Assembly: GCF_900104455.1 (NCBI RefSeq)
Contig: NZ_FNHB01000003.1
Span: forward strand, 1 to 64,000
Length of the DNA stretch: 64,000 bases
From: Dendrosporobacter quercicolus
GTDB taxonomy: Bacteria; Bacillota; Negativicutes; DSM-1736; Dendrosporobacteraceae
Reading direction: 5' to 3'
Below, in pieces: positions 44,409 through 53,412 of the stretch. The notes under the pieces were generated by a model that ran no database searches, had not been told where the DNA came from, and saw only the letters and a program-made list of their open reading frames with translations. Each line of letters begins with the position of its first letter. Position 1 is the stretch's first letter. The translations under genes and the position numbers were made by a program.

Positions 44409-44437
44409 ATTATAGTTATTTCTGCAGCTTTTGTCAA
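44409..44437 (-). promoter_or_regulatory. Consensus sigma-A promoter of oadA
   Basis: On the minus strand TTGACA (44432-44437), exactly 17 bases, TATAAT (44409-44414): a full match at both hexamers. It predicts strong expression, with a leader of about 120 nt. Confidence 0.85.
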
Positions 44438-44526
44438 TTAGCTGGCGGTTATTAATTGTGATTTTTTTAACATGCGTACTGCGGCGGAAGGTGGTAGTGT
44501 CAGGACCTTGCCGGCTTAACATAATG

Positions 44527-44564
44527 GCTGCCCCGTAAGCGTTTTTATTGGCTTACGGGGCAGC
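44527..44564. terminator. Perfect 14-bp-stem hairpin
   Basis: GCTGCCCCGTAAGC and GCTTACGGGGCAGC flank a 10-base loop. It lies between the GGDEF gene's 3' end and the oadA promoter. It could end the diguanylate cyclase transcript. Confidence 0.6.
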
Positions 44565-44646
44565 GCTGTTGTACGGACAGCAGGCAGCAGTGACAAGGCG
44601 GCCGGCTGAAGGCTTCGCCAAGCGAGCAGCGGCAGCCAGAGGGCAA

Positions 44647-46890
44647 TTACTCTAGAACGCTGGCGGAAATCACCCGGTTCCGGCCTTGCTGTTTAGCCTT
44701 ATATAACGCTTTGTCGGCAATGGAAATGATTTTTTCCGTATCCGGGGGACAGGCGGTCAGGGCCGGGTCGTAGGTTGCTATACCCAGGCTTGCCGTAATG
44801 CGGGCGGTAAAGGCTCCGGCATTGTCAGGATAATGATTCTGCTCAATTGTTACCCGCAGTTTCTCGGCGACAACCGTTGCTTCAGCGCTGCTGCATTCAG
44901 GCAGGATAATGCTGAATTCTTCACCGCCATAGCGGGCCGGCAGATCAATGTTACGGACGTTGTGATGAAGGATTTGACCAATTTGGGCTAATAACTTGTC
45001 ACCGACAAGATGGCCGTAAGTGTCATTGTAGTTTTTGAATTTATCCAGATCCAGCATAATGAGACTCAATGGCCGTTTAAGCGAGGCGGCTCTTCGAAGC
45101 TCGGTTTTAAGAAACATATCGAAATTACGCCGGTTGGCCAGACCGGTTAAACCGTCAGACAGGGCCATTGATTTTACCTGATTATACAGATGGGCTTTTT
45201 CCAGGCCAAGGGCAATCTGCTGTGCCATGATTTTGGCGAAAGAAATTCTTTTCAGCCGCTCCGGCGTAATAAACCGCTGCCAGCCGATCAGGAGAAAACC
45301 CAGTAAGCGTTGATCGACTGCCAAGGGCAGTACCATGATATGGCGGACATCAATTTTATCACAGGAGTGGGTAATCGGTTCAAAGACCTCAGCCGGCGCT
45401 GTAACCGGTTTTAGTCCGCTGACCAGGGTATTCAGTTCAGGATAATCAGTCAAAGCAATATCCGGCAGCTTACAGGAAAAATTGACTGCCGCCGCTACCC
45501 GGTAGAAATCAGGCGAATTGCCGAGCAGAAAACCTATGCCGATATCGCCGCTGAGCGCTTTTACCGCATGTGTACTGCATTGTTCAACAATCGTGTCGGT
45601 ATCGATCGTGGCAGCGGCTGACTGAGCGATTTCCGACAGGAACTTTTCTTCTTCCAGGCGCAGTTTTGTTTCTTCGTACAGCATAGCGCTGGCAATCGCT
45701 GCACCGGCATGATGTCCCAGCGCTGTCAAGAATAAGGCGTCATGCTGATCATAAGCGGCGGTTTCACTGGAATACACTTCGATTACGCCGATTACCTGAC
45801 CGTCATTGATGAGTGGAGCGGCAATAATCGAACGGATATTGGAAAATATAAGCTGGGGGCGAAACATATCCGGCTGGCTGGAAAGGTCGGAGATATACAA
45901 GGCTTTGTTAATTTCGATGACCTGACCGCCGAGGCTGTGCTGCCAGGGCAAAAGGGACGGCGGAGTATTAATCCCGTAAGTCGCGACAACCTGTAACTGG
46001 GATTGATCAGTGCTAATCAGGGCAATGACGCTTTGGCTGGAATTCATCATATCGGCGACCATATCCGCAATAGCGTCGAGGGTATCGCGCAAGTCCAATT
46101 GGGAAGAAATGATTGCGCCAATTTTAGCCAGGGCATTTTCTACTAAATTGCGCTGCTTTTCCGATTCTTTGTATAACTGGGCATTTTTGGCCACCAAATC
46201 TTCCAGACGTTCTTTTAAATTGACCAATTGTTCATAAGGATATTGCACGACCAGCCGGAATACCGCCTGGAGCATGTAGAAAGAGGCAAGAAGTTTGAAG
46301 ATGTGAATGGAAAAATCAAGGTCAAAAGGAGCCAGGAGGCTGAGCGCATAGCCTGCATTGGTGAGAATATCAAACAGCAATGCAATTTGGAGCCGGTTTG
46401 CTGTGACGTAGTTTGCATAGTGTCGCCGCAAGATGATCAGTGCCGCAACATCCGGCACAATGGCAGTGAGTAAGACCATTGGCAGCAGCGATTGAGCATA
46501 GCCGTTAATCAATAAGCACGGCCATGTTTCCGAACTAAAGATAAGGTTGGCCATTAATATTCCTACGATGATCAGCAGCGTGTACAAGAGGGAAGTGTTT
46601 CTGCAGCCATTCAGTTTCGCCGGGAGGTAAACCGCGTAGAGCAGGGCGCAGGACCAGATGAGACGGGCGAGGACAAATAGAACGAAGGAATTGACGGGAA
46701 GGCCGGAGCCTAGCATTTTTGCGGAGGTCATCAGGTGTATCAAGTCCAGAATAGTTGCAAATAATATAGCAACACCGGCGGCCTTAAACTTATTGTTATT
46801 GTTTTGCGTTGTGTTAAACCAGGCAATAATGAAAATGGTAAATCCCAAGACGATGCTGGTCATATCAAGTATGTTATGAAGAGTAAGCAC
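44647..46890 (-). CDS. Membrane GAF-GAF-GGDEF diguanylate cyclase
   Basis: Predicted to make cyclic di-GMP. 747 aa: an N-terminal MASE3-like membrane sensor of about seven helices (1-235), a coiled linker, two GAF domains (about 250-405 and 420-570) and a GGDEF domain (about 585-745). The active-site motif is RYGGEEF and the substrate block LDLDKFKNYNDTYGHLVGD. Length and order are typical of Negativicutes and clostridial sensors. GTG 46890 is preferred because GGGGG lies 8 bases before it; TTG 46905 extends the frame by five codons. The signal sensed is unknown. Confidence 0.9.
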   Translation of the reverse strand: MLTLHNILDMTSIVLGFTIFIIAWFNTTQNNNNKFKAAGVAILFATILDLIHLMTSAKMLGSGLPVNSFVLFVLARLIWSCALLYAVYLPAKLNGCRNTSLLYTLLIIVGILMANLIFSSETWPCLLINGYAQSLLPMVLLTAIVPDVAALIILRRHYANYVTANRLQIALLFDILTNAGYALSLLAPFDLDFSIHIFKLLASFYMLQAVFRLVVQYPYEQLVNLKERLEDLVAKNAQLYKESEKQRNLVENALAKIGAIISSQLDLRDTLDAIADMVADMMNSSQSVIALISTDQSQLQVVATYGINTPPSLLPWQHSLGGQVIEINKALYISDLSSQPDMFRPQLIFSNIRSIIAAPLINDGQVIGVIEVYSSETAAYDQHDALFLTALGHHAGAAIASAMLYEETKLRLEEEKFLSEIAQSAAATIDTDTIVEQCSTHAVKALSGDIGIGFLLGNSPDFYRVAAAVNFSCKLPDIALTDYPELNTLVSGLKPVTAPAEVFEPITHSCDKIDVRHIMVLPLAVDQRLLGFLLIGWQRFITPERLKRISFAKIMAQQIALGLEKAHLYNQVKSMALSDGLTGLANRRNFDMFLKTELRRAASLKRPLSLIMLDLDKFKNYNDTYGHLVGDKLLAQIGQILHHNVRNIDLPARYGGEEFSIILPECSSAEATVVAEKLRVTIEQNHYPDNAGAFTARITASLGIATYDPALTACPPDTEKIISIADKALYKAKQQGRNRVISASVLE

Positions 46891-46977
46891 AGTACCGACC
46901 CCCAATAGTTAAGGCATTCTGTTATATGATATGCGGTGACATAATGAGTAGTGCCTGACCGGATCTGAGGTGAAAAA

Positions 46978-47211
46978 GTGGCTAAAGTCTGCCCGTTATG
47001 TAATGCCCTGCAAACACTCGCCCAAGAGTGCCCGCGCTGTGGACAGCCAATGGTTGACGGCGGTATGCTGGAAAACTATTTTGGCCCGTACGGACCGTAC
47101 AGAACGGAGGACGGCAAGAGCGGCCCGGACGACAGTTGCTGCGGGCATTTATACTACTGTCCCAATTGCGGCTATGATGAGCGTTTGGCAGTTTCAATGG
47201 TAAATATTTAA
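46978..47211 (+). CDS. Small zinc-ribbon protein
   Basis: 77 aa with four Cys pairs (CPLC, CPRC, CC, CPNC), enough for two zinc sites. The middle contains an acidic, Gly/Tyr-rich loop (ENYFGPYGPYRTEDG). The GTG start follows GAGGTG. No exact family recognised. It is divergent from the GGDEF gene and 55 bp upstream of the DUF1540 gene. Confidence 0.7.
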   Translation: MAKVCPLCNALQTLAQECPRCGQPMVDGGMLENYFGPYGPYRTEDGKSGPDDSCCGHLYYCPNCGYDERLAVSMVNI

Positions 47212-47266
47212 AGGATAAAAGATTCTTTAAATACGAAAACTAAAAAAAACTGGAGGTGATTTTTTG

Positions 47267-47656
47267 ATGTCCAGCGCTAATCCTTTGGTTAAATGTACTG
47301 TGGATCAATGTACTCATTATATGCCGGGCGACCAGTGCATGGCGGCCAAAATCAGTATTTATAATGATGAAACAGCAGCACGTTCTTCCCGGACGACGGA
47401 TACTTTATGTAAAGCTTTCCATCCGCGCAAGACGGTTGGCGATATTGTTGGCGCTTTTCATAACTCTAATATAGGCGGAGTTGTGTCGGCGGCTTTTTTA
47501 AGTGGTACGCAAGTGACGCCTAGTGTCGAATGCTTTGTCAGCAATTGCAAGCACTGGCAGGAAAGCAACCTGTGCAGCGCCAGGTCGATTGCAGTCAGCG
47601 GAATCAATGCTTCGTTAAATGAGGACACGGACTGTCAGACCTTTGAACCGAAATAA
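47267..47656 (+). CDS. Tandem DUF1540 protein
   Basis: 129 aa with two copies of the short Cys-rich DUF1540 motif: VKCTVDQCTHYMPGDQCMAAKI near the N-terminus and VECFVSNCKHWQESNLCSARSI near residue 85, each closed by a later Cys (CKAF, CQTF). DUF1540 proteins are common in spore-forming Firmicutes; metal binding is likely but the role is unknown. ATG 47267 has GGAGGTG 8 bases upstream. A strong terminator follows. Confidence 0.88.
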   Translation: MSSANPLVKCTVDQCTHYMPGDQCMAAKISIYNDETAARSSRTTDTLCKAFHPRKTVGDIVGAFHNSNIGGVVSAAFLSGTQVTPSVECFVSNCKHWQESNLCSARSIAVSGINASLNEDTDCQTFEPK

Positions 47657-47739
47657 AGCAAAAGGGCAATGTTGGCTTAAATGACCGTCTGTCTATGCCG
47701 ATGGTTTTCATGGCGATTGCTCCAAGCAAAAAGATGAAA

Positions 47740-47775
47740 CAGGCGCGCCGTCAAAAAGATTTGACGGCGCGCCTG
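47740..47775. terminator. Perfect 16-bp terminator hairpin
   Basis: CAGGCGCGCCGTCAAA / TTTGACGGCGCGCCTG with an AAGA loop, then GTTTTTG just right of the stem. It lies between DUF1540 and the convergent LysR gene. Confidence 0.8.
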
Positions 47776-47812
47776 TTTTTGCGCGGAAAAAAGAAAAGTG
47801 GTTGAGAAAGGA

Positions 47813-48685
47813 TCAACGGTACAGTTCCGTGATAAAATCCATAAAGGCTTTGGCCGGTTTGGACAAATACCGGTTGCTTTTCCAGGCCATCACAATCTTG
47901 AAAAACAGCGGGTTAGCCAGCGGCCGGGAGCAAATATTGGCATAACGGGAAACAACCGCATCAAGCAGAAAAGAAATTCCCATGCCTTGCTCCACCAGGC
48001 CTGTAATGGTCCCGATCTGGTTGGAGGAAAAGCGGATGTGCGGCTGAAAGCGGTGGCGGCGGCATTCTTCCAGGATAATATGGCGGTTGTAAGAGTCTTC
48101 ATGGAAAAGAATAAAGGGCTCCCGTGCCAGTGCCGTAAAGGGGATATGCTCCAGTTCAGCCAAAGGATGCCCGGGCGGCAGACAGACCAGAATTTGATTT
48201 TCGGCAAGCGGCGCTGTTTCCAGGTTGGGCGACAGCTGCGACAGCAAAATGATTCCCAGGTCCAGCACATCCTGCTCCAGTTGTTCCCGGATGGTCATCG
48301 TCCCCGCCTCTGTGGCCACAATTTCCACCAGGGGGTACCGTTTGCCGAATTCCGCATAAATGTGGGGAAACAAAAACGTACCGATCATGGGCGGGATGCC
48401 GATCCTGATTGTCCCCTTTTGCAGCCTTTTGTAATCGTTCATTTCCACCGCAATATCCTGAAGCCGGCTCAGGACATCCCGAATTCGCTGCAAAAAGACT
48501 TCGCCTTCCCCGGTCAGCGTGATCTGTTTCTGACGGCGGTCCAAAAGCAGCACACCCAGCTCCTCCTCCAGCTTCTGGATCGCCATGGACACCGACGGTT
48601 GCGACACATGCAGCCGCTCTGCCGCTTTGGTAATGCTTTTCAGTTGACAGGCCATCTGGAAATATTGCAGCTGACGGATTTCCAT
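47813..48685 (-). CDS. LysR-family transcriptional regulator
   Basis: 290 aa. The N-terminal winged HTH is textbook (MEIRQLQYFQMACQLKSITKAAERLHVSQPSVSMAIQKLEEELG, in shorter blocks). It is followed by an effector domain of two Rossmann-like lobes (IRIGIPPMIGTFLFPHIYAEF, then ILVCLPPGHPLAELE). LysR proteins normally regulate a divergent neighbour. Here only a decayed membrane-protein remnant is left on that side, so its present target is unclear. The spacer 48686-48790 is very AT-rich and should hold the operator. Confidence 0.93.
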   Translation of the reverse strand: MEIRQLQYFQMACQLKSITKAAERLHVSQPSVSMAIQKLEEELGVLLLDRRQKQITLTGEGEVFLQRIRDVLSRLQDIAVEMNDYKRLQKGTIRIGIPPMIGTFLFPHIYAEFGKRYPLVEIVATEAGTMTIREQLEQDVLDLGIILLSQLSPNLETAPLAENQILVCLPPGHPLAELEHIPFTALAREPFILFHEDSYNRHIILEECRRHRFQPHIRFSSNQIGTITGLVEQGMGISFLLDAVVSRYANICSRPLANPLFFKIVMAWKSNRYLSKPAKAFMDFITELYR

Positions 48686-48952
48686 TCTACCCCTCCAGCA
48701 TAAATTATTTTTATCATATTATAGTAAACGTATATTTTACATTTATATTAATGTATTTTATACTAAAATCAATACATTATACAGATTGAGGTGCCCTGCA
48801 TGCTTAGAAGTAATTTCCCCCAATATCCCCTGTTTGTAACGGGCTGTATCCAAAGAGGCAACGCCTTTCTCCAGGAGTACCGCCAGCCTTCTCCGCCAAT
48901 CGTTACCGATCAGCTGAATTGTGGAAAGCTGTCGGCGCTGTTTCGTTATCTT

Positions 48953-49078
48953 CTAAAACGAAAAGGCGTCAGCCTGCAGCAGGATAAAAGCGATGAACAC
49001 GAGCGGCTGGATCAATGTCATCAGGACCTTGCCGGCAATCACCATTAAAATAAACCAACTTGCCGTTTCGTAAGGATA
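48953..49078 (-). pseudogene. C-terminal remnant of a membrane protein
   Basis: On the minus strand an open frame with no convincing start reads TASWFILMVIAGKVLM then TLIQPLVFIAFILLQADAF and stops. The two hydrophobic stretches look like the end of a transporter. Its upstream side runs straight into the terminator at 49087-49126. It may alternatively be a 30-aa peptide from ATG 49047, but no ribosome site is seen. The rest of 48791-48950 holds nothing recognised. Confidence 0.3.
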
Positions 49079-49082
49079 ACAA

Positions 49083-49130
49083 AAAAGCGTGCCGCATTGC
49101 GTTGTTTAAAACGTTTTGCGGCACGCCCTT
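49083..49130. terminator. Terminator of the MFS exporter gene
   Basis: GCGTGCCGCA and TGCGGCACGC form the stem base, with an inner ACGTT-type pairing. An A run at the left (Ts on the minus strand) and Ts at the right make it potentially bidirectional. Confidence 0.75.
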
Positions 49131-49134
49131 TTGT

Positions 49135-50337
49135 TTATTTCACGGAAAACGTTTGAGGAGACTGTCGGGCCGGCGCTTCGTCCGGAATGCCAAAGGTAAG
49201 GGGGATAGCCAGGATAAGCGGGACAACGGTCCATAATAATGCCTGCGGCAAGCCGATATAATCAGCGACCGCTCCGGTGATTGCCGTTCCTGCGCCTCCC
49301 AGCCCAAAGGTAAGGCCGAGCATCATGCCGGAAACCATTGCGGCATTGCCCGGCAGAATGGTTTGCGCCCAGACGATGGAGGAAGGAACCATGCTTTGCA
49401 GCAAAGCACCGCTGAGGGCGAGCGACAGCCAGGTGAGCCAGTTGATCGTGCTGGCCGACAATAAGTAATAGGTTGGCGGCAGACAGAAAATAAGCGACAA
49501 CAGGATGCACTTTTTATGGCCGGCCTTATCGCCGCTGTAGCCGCCGACAAGGGCGCCCGCCGCGCCGCCCAGCAGGAATACGGTCAGCATATGACCGGCC
49601 AGGAGCGGCGGATGGCCCTGGCCGGCCAGCAGGACGGGCAGAAAGGTGGGAATGGCGACCTGCGGCCAGGAGCGTAAGGCCATAACGACATTGAGCATCA
49701 GAATATTTTTGGACTTATACCAGGGGGGATCTTCCGTAAGACGCTGCCGGGCAACTCTCAGATCGGTTTTATACAAGCCGCTGCTATACAAGGCCACTGT
49801 CAGCAATAGCGCCGGAATAATGAGCCACGGCAGATAGCCGATTCCCCAGTGGACCAGAACATAAATGATCACAAAAGGGGCAAAGGCAAATCCCAGGTTA
49901 CCGCCGCCAACAAATAAGGACATGGCCAATCCCTGGCGGCCGCTGACCACCGTCCGGCCTACCAGGCTGGACGCAAGCGGGTGAAACAGGGAGGCGGCGA
50001 TACCGGATACAGCAACCGTGCCAAACAAATACAGCGTATTGGAAGCCAGTCCGCTGGAACAGATAAAAACGGCGCTGACAGGCAAAGTGACCAGCAGCAG
50101 CCAGGCATAGCTGCCTTTATCCATAAAATAACCGCAGACAGGCTGGAGCATGCTGGAGGTGACGGCGAACACCATGACCAAAAGGCCGCTTAATGTCAGG
50201 GATAAGCCCTGACTTGCAATAACTGCCGGCAGCAAAGCCGGCAAAAAATTGGTGTAAAAGTCGCTAAAGAAGTGACCGGCAGTCAATAAAAGCAAATAGA
50301 ACCAGCTTTGGCGGCCGGAAGAAGCCATCATCGCCAT
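49135..50337 (-). CDS. MFS exporter, fosmidomycin-resistance (Fsr) family
   Basis: 400 aa with 12 predicted helices. The family pattern includes HFFSDFYTNFLPALLPAVIA in helix 1, GIAASLFHPLASSLVG in the first half and SWPQVAIPTFLPVLLAGQG at the central junction. It is likely a proton antiporter that expels a small toxic molecule; the true substrate is not known. Its start overlaps the DUF896 gene by 10 bases, implying coupled translation. The terminator at 49083-49130 follows. Confidence 0.87.
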   Translation of the reverse strand: MAMMASSGRQSWFYLLLLTAGHFFSDFYTNFLPALLPAVIASQGLSLTLSGLLVMVFAVTSSMLQPVCGYFMDKGSYAWLLLVTLPVSAVFICSSGLASNTLYLFGTVAVSGIAASLFHPLASSLVGRTVVSGRQGLAMSLFVGGGNLGFAFAPFVIIYVLVHWGIGYLPWLIIPALLLTVALYSSGLYKTDLRVARQRLTEDPPWYKSKNILMLNVVMALRSWPQVAIPTFLPVLLAGQGHPPLLAGHMLTVFLLGGAAGALVGGYSGDKAGHKKCILLSLIFCLPPTYYLLSASTINWLTWLSLALSGALLQSMVPSSIVWAQTILPGNAAMVSGMMLGLTFGLGGAGTAITGAVADYIGLPQALLWTVVPLILAIPLTFGIPDEAPARQSPQTFSVK

Positions 50338-50519
50338 TCGTTTGCAGTGGAGCGCGGCACTGTTTCAATACAGTCCAGATGAGTTTTCAGCTGTGCTTTA
50401 ATATTATCAATATAAATACGGCGAAGCTTCGCCTGCTCGGCGCATTCTTCCTGATTCAAACCGCATTCACGCTGTTTTTTGGCCAGGGCATTGATACGGG
50501 AAATTATTTCGGGAGTCAT
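50328..50519 (-). CDS. DUF896 (YnzC-like) protein
   Basis: A 63-aa cytoplasmic helical protein, MTPEIISRINALAKKQRECGL followed by a long charged helix (EEQAKLRRIYIDNIKAQLK). ATG 50519 is preferred: AAGGATGG lies just upstream, while ATG 50537 has no ribosome site. In B. subtilis YnzC is linked to the SOS operon, but the function is unknown. Cotranscribed with the MFS gene downstream. Confidence 0.85.
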   Translation of the reverse strand: MTPEIISRINALAKKQRECGLNQEECAEQAKLRRIYIDNIKAQLKTHLDCIETVPRSTANEWR

Positions 50520-50618
50520 CACAACCATCCTTTTCATAACGGCTTTATTGAAAGAATATTATCATAATCTTCTTATGCCGTCAAATGACGGCAGGGCGGG
50601 GGGCCATTGCGGCGGCGT

Positions 50619-51473
50619 TTAGCGCTTGCACTGTTTGTCAATGAGCATTTGATAGGCTTGTTGGAGTTTTTGGGTTACCGGTCCGGCGGCCCCATCGCCG
50701 ACAACGGCGCCGCTCAGGCTGATGACCGGCGTAATCTCCGATGTTGTACCGCAAATAAAGGCTTCATCAGCTTTATGCGTAAATTCGGGGCTGAATGGCT
50801 TTTCCAGAACGGTTAGACCAAGCGACGGAGCAAGGGTTTCGATAATAATGGAACGTGTTACCCCGCTTAGAATCAGATTCGACAGCGGATGGGTCCATAA
50901 TAGTTCGTCTTTAATGATGAAAAAATTGGTGCTGGTGCCTTCGGTTACAAACTCATTGCGAATTTGAATTGCTTCAACGCAGCCTGCTTCCTTGGCGCGT
51001 TGTTTGCCAAGAACGTTGCTCAGCAGATTGAGTGATTTGATGTCACAGCGCAGCCAGCGTTCATCCGGAATAAAGAGCGCTTTGATCCCATCCGCCTGGA
51101 GCCGGTTATTGGCGGCAACCGGGCGAATTGACATGGTCAGGCGGGGAACAACATTCTCCGGAAAGCCATGCCCCCGGGGGGCAACGCCGCGGGTAATTTG
51201 AAAATAGATTGCGCCGTCTGAAATACCGCTTTCAGTAATGAGCAGATGATGCATTTGAGCAAATTCCTCATAAGTATGGACTGCCGGTATTTTTAGCTGG
51301 CGCAGCGAACGGTAAGCTCTTTCGATATGTTTTTCAAGAGCAAAGCATCTGCCGTTATAAACTCTGGTTACTTCATAAATTCCATCGCCAAATTGGTGTC
51401 CGCGATCTTCCAAGGGTACGGCATTTTCAGTTAAATCAATGATTGTTCCATTGGCAAATCCTAGTGAACGCAT
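50619..51473 (-). CDS. dat: D-amino acid aminotransferase (class IV)
   Basis: A PLP enzyme of 284 aa. Class IV features are RGHQFGDGIYEVTRVYNG at the N-terminus, the conserved CDIKSLNLLSNVLGKQRAKEAG with the PLP Lys (about 144), EAIQIRNEFVTEGTSTNFFII and the C-terminal TSEITPV block. It makes D-glutamate or D-alanine for peptidoglycan; branched-chain or aminodeoxychorismate activity is less likely given the RxH-type motif in RPVAANN. ATG 51473 (MRSLGF) follows GGAGGC; the longer frame from 51521 is unlikely. Confidence 0.85.
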   Translation of the reverse strand: MRSLGFANGTIIDLTENAVPLEDRGHQFGDGIYEVTRVYNGRCFALEKHIERAYRSLRQLKIPAVHTYEEFAQMHHLLITESGISDGAIYFQITRGVAPRGHGFPENVVPRLTMSIRPVAANNRLQADGIKALFIPDERWLRCDIKSLNLLSNVLGKQRAKEAGCVEAIQIRNEFVTEGTSTNFFIIKDELLWTHPLSNLILSGVTRSIIIETLAPSLGLTVLEKPFSPEFTHKADEAFICGTTSEITPVISLSGAVVGDGAAGPVTQKLQQAYQMLIDKQCKR

Positions 51474-51705
51474 AGTTAAGCCTCCTGTAGGTAAGTCTGA
51501 TTGTTTTAAAATTCCCGCCAATAGGCGCTTAGTCCTGCCCGAATATTACTTAACTAAAAAATACGATGGTTATAGCAGGTTTGATCAGGAAAAAATAAGA
51601 GAAAGCTGACAGGCCGCATTGCCATAAAGGGGAATGCGCATTTAATACGAATATTTACTTTAATGGCTAAGTATTCCAACAATTTAGAAGAAAGGGGATT
51701 GAAGA

Positions 51706-52464
51706 ATGAAGATATGGCGGTGTATGGTTTGCGGTTACGAACATACGGGGGATAATCCGCCGGAAAGTTGTCCGGTATGCGGGGTGGGCCCGGAGGAATT
51801 CTCCATAAAAAGCGGCGATTCAGGCAATGCCGGCGGCGTTAAGCGGTGGAAGTGTACCGTATGTGATTATATTCATACCGGTGAGCATCCTCCGGAACGC
51901 TGTCCGCTGTGCGGCGTTGGCCCGGAGTTATTTGTGCTGCTGGAAGAAAAAATCGCTGCGCTTGATGCCCAGGTAATTGCCGATACCGATATGGGGACAA
52001 TCCGGGCTGCTTTAAATATGATCAGTTACGGATTGTATGTCGTTGCAGCGGCCAAAGACGACAAACATAACGGAATGTGCGCCAACACGGTATTTCAGCT
52101 TACGGATGATCCCCCGCAGATTGCGGTGTGCATTAACAAGAACAATCTGACGCATGAGTACATAAAATACAGTGGCACCTTTACTGTATCGATTTTAGGC
52201 CGCGAACAATTAGCGGCAGTTAAGCACTTTGGTTACCGTTCAGGCCGGGGAACGGATAAATTCGCCGGCATTGACTTTTTGCCAGCGCTTAACGGCTGTC
52301 CGGTTTTACGAAACTGCATCGCCTATTTGGAGGCAACGGTTATTCCGGCGAAAACAACCGATGTCGGAACACATACGCTGTTTGTGGCCGTAGTCACCTC
52401 CGGCCGGATGGTGTTGAATGAGGAAGGGCTTACCTATGCCTATTATCGCCAAAACAGGACGTAA
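51706..52464 (+). CDS. Flavin reductase-like protein with two N-terminal rubredoxin domains
   Basis: 252 aa. Two rubredoxin-like zinc-ribbon/Fe sites stand in tandem: WRCMVCGYEHTGDNPPESCPVCG (about 3-28, CxxC...CxxC) and WKCTVCDYIHTGEHPPERCPLCG (about 48-70). They precede an FMN-binding flavin-reductase domain (IRAALNMISYGLYVVAAAKDD, to the end). This is like high-molecular-weight rubredoxin (Hrb) of Moorella but with the rubredoxin part doubled and at the N-terminus. It should pass electrons to an oxygen, NO or superoxide reductase. The next gene, 16 bp on, is its probable reductase. Confidence 0.85.
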   Translation: MKIWRCMVCGYEHTGDNPPESCPVCGVGPEEFSIKSGDSGNAGGVKRWKCTVCDYIHTGEHPPERCPLCGVGPELFVLLEEKIAALDAQVIADTDMGTIRAALNMISYGLYVVAAAKDDKHNGMCANTVFQLTDDPPQIAVCINKNNLTHEYIKYSGTFTVSILGREQLAAVKHFGYRSGRGTDKFAGIDFLPALNGCPVLRNCIAYLEATVIPAKTTDVGTHTLFVAVVTSGRMVLNEEGLTYAYYRQNRT

Positions 52465-52480
52465 GTAAGGATGGTGAAAA

Positions 52481-53386
52481 ATGTATGATGTTATAATTAT
52501 CGGCGGCGGGCCAGCCGGTTTAACGGCTTCTGTTTATACGGCCCGTAAAAAACTGAATACACTGGTTCTTACCAAAGACTTCGGCGGACAGCCCATGTGG
52601 ACAACTGAAATTGAAAACTACATGGGCTATCAGTTTATTACCGGCCCGGAATTGATGGAGAAGTTTGACGAGCAGGCCAGACATCATTCGGACAATATTA
52701 AGTACGAAGAGGCCCGGAAACTGACAATCAATACCGACAATACCTTTACCGTAGCCACCGGGAACGGTCAATATCAGGCCAAAGCCGTTATCATCGCTTC
52801 AGGAAAGCGCCCGCGCCGGATGGAAGTGCCGGGCGAGGTCGAGTTTACCGGCCGGGGTGTTAGTTATTGCGCAACCTGCGACGGCCCATTGTTTGCCAAC
52901 AAAACGGTAGCGGTTGTGGGCGGCGGTAATTCCGCAGTACAGGCGGCTTACGAATTAAGCGGCGTTGCCGAAACCGTTTATCTGATTGTACGCAACCGTT
53001 ACAGCGCCGACCCGGTAATGCTGGATAAGCTGCAGCAGGCGAAAAACGTCATTGCATTGCAAGGCTATATTTCCAAAGAGGTACAAGGCAATCTTTTTGT
53101 CGAAAAGTTTATTGTTGCCCGAAAAGACCGCGGTGAGGAAACCGATTTGGCTGTTCAGGGAATTTTTGTGGAAATCGGCCTTAATCCAAACACTGAATTT
53201 GCCGAAGGGGTGATTGCCTTAAACCAGCGCCGGGAAATTATGGTTGACTGCCGCTGCCGGACCAATGTTTCCGGCCTCTTTGCCGCCGGTGATGTAACTG
53301 ACGGCATTGACAAGCAAATTGTCATTGCCGCCGGCGACGGAGCCAAAGCTGCTTTAATCGCCTATGAATATCTGCTGCACCGTTAA
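52481..53386 (+). CDS. TrxR-like FAD disulfide oxidoreductase
   Basis: 301 aa with the FAD-binding GGGPAGLTASVYTARK, the redox disulfide CATCDGP (about 129-135) and the NAD(P)H-binding VVGGGNSAVQAAYEL. The C-terminal FAD signature is GLFAAGDVTDG. The length and CxxC site fit thioredoxin reductase. But the neighbouring rubredoxin-flavoprotein suggests it supplies electrons to that protein, or both reduce a peroxidase. The direct NADPH or NADH preference cannot be read. Confidence 0.88.
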   Translation: MYDVIIIGGGPAGLTASVYTARKKLNTLVLTKDFGGQPMWTTEIENYMGYQFITGPELMEKFDEQARHHSDNIKYEEARKLTINTDNTFTVATGNGQYQAKAVIIASGKRPRRMEVPGEVEFTGRGVSYCATCDGPLFANKTVAVVGGGNSAVQAAYELSGVAETVYLIVRNRYSADPVMLDKLQQAKNVIALQGYISKEVQGNLFVEKFIVARKDRGEETDLAVQGIFVEIGLNPNTEFAEGVIALNQRREIMVDCRCRTNVSGLFAAGDVTDGIDKQIVIAAGDGAKAALIAYEYLLHR

Positions 53387-53412
53387 GCTTTGTATATTTT
53401 GTATATGGTGAA

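Noticed and set aside
47798-48703. 301-codon plus-strand frame across the LysR gene
   Set aside because: It is antisense to a textbook LysR protein and its translation has no domain.
44500-49034. Shared 15-mer TCAGGACCTTGCCGG at about 44500 and 49020
   Set aside because: One 15-base match in 64 kb is expected by chance, and the flanks differ.
48791-49048. 85-codon plus-strand frame divergent from LysR
   Set aside because: Product is unlike any known protein and is antisense to a better hydrophobic remnant.
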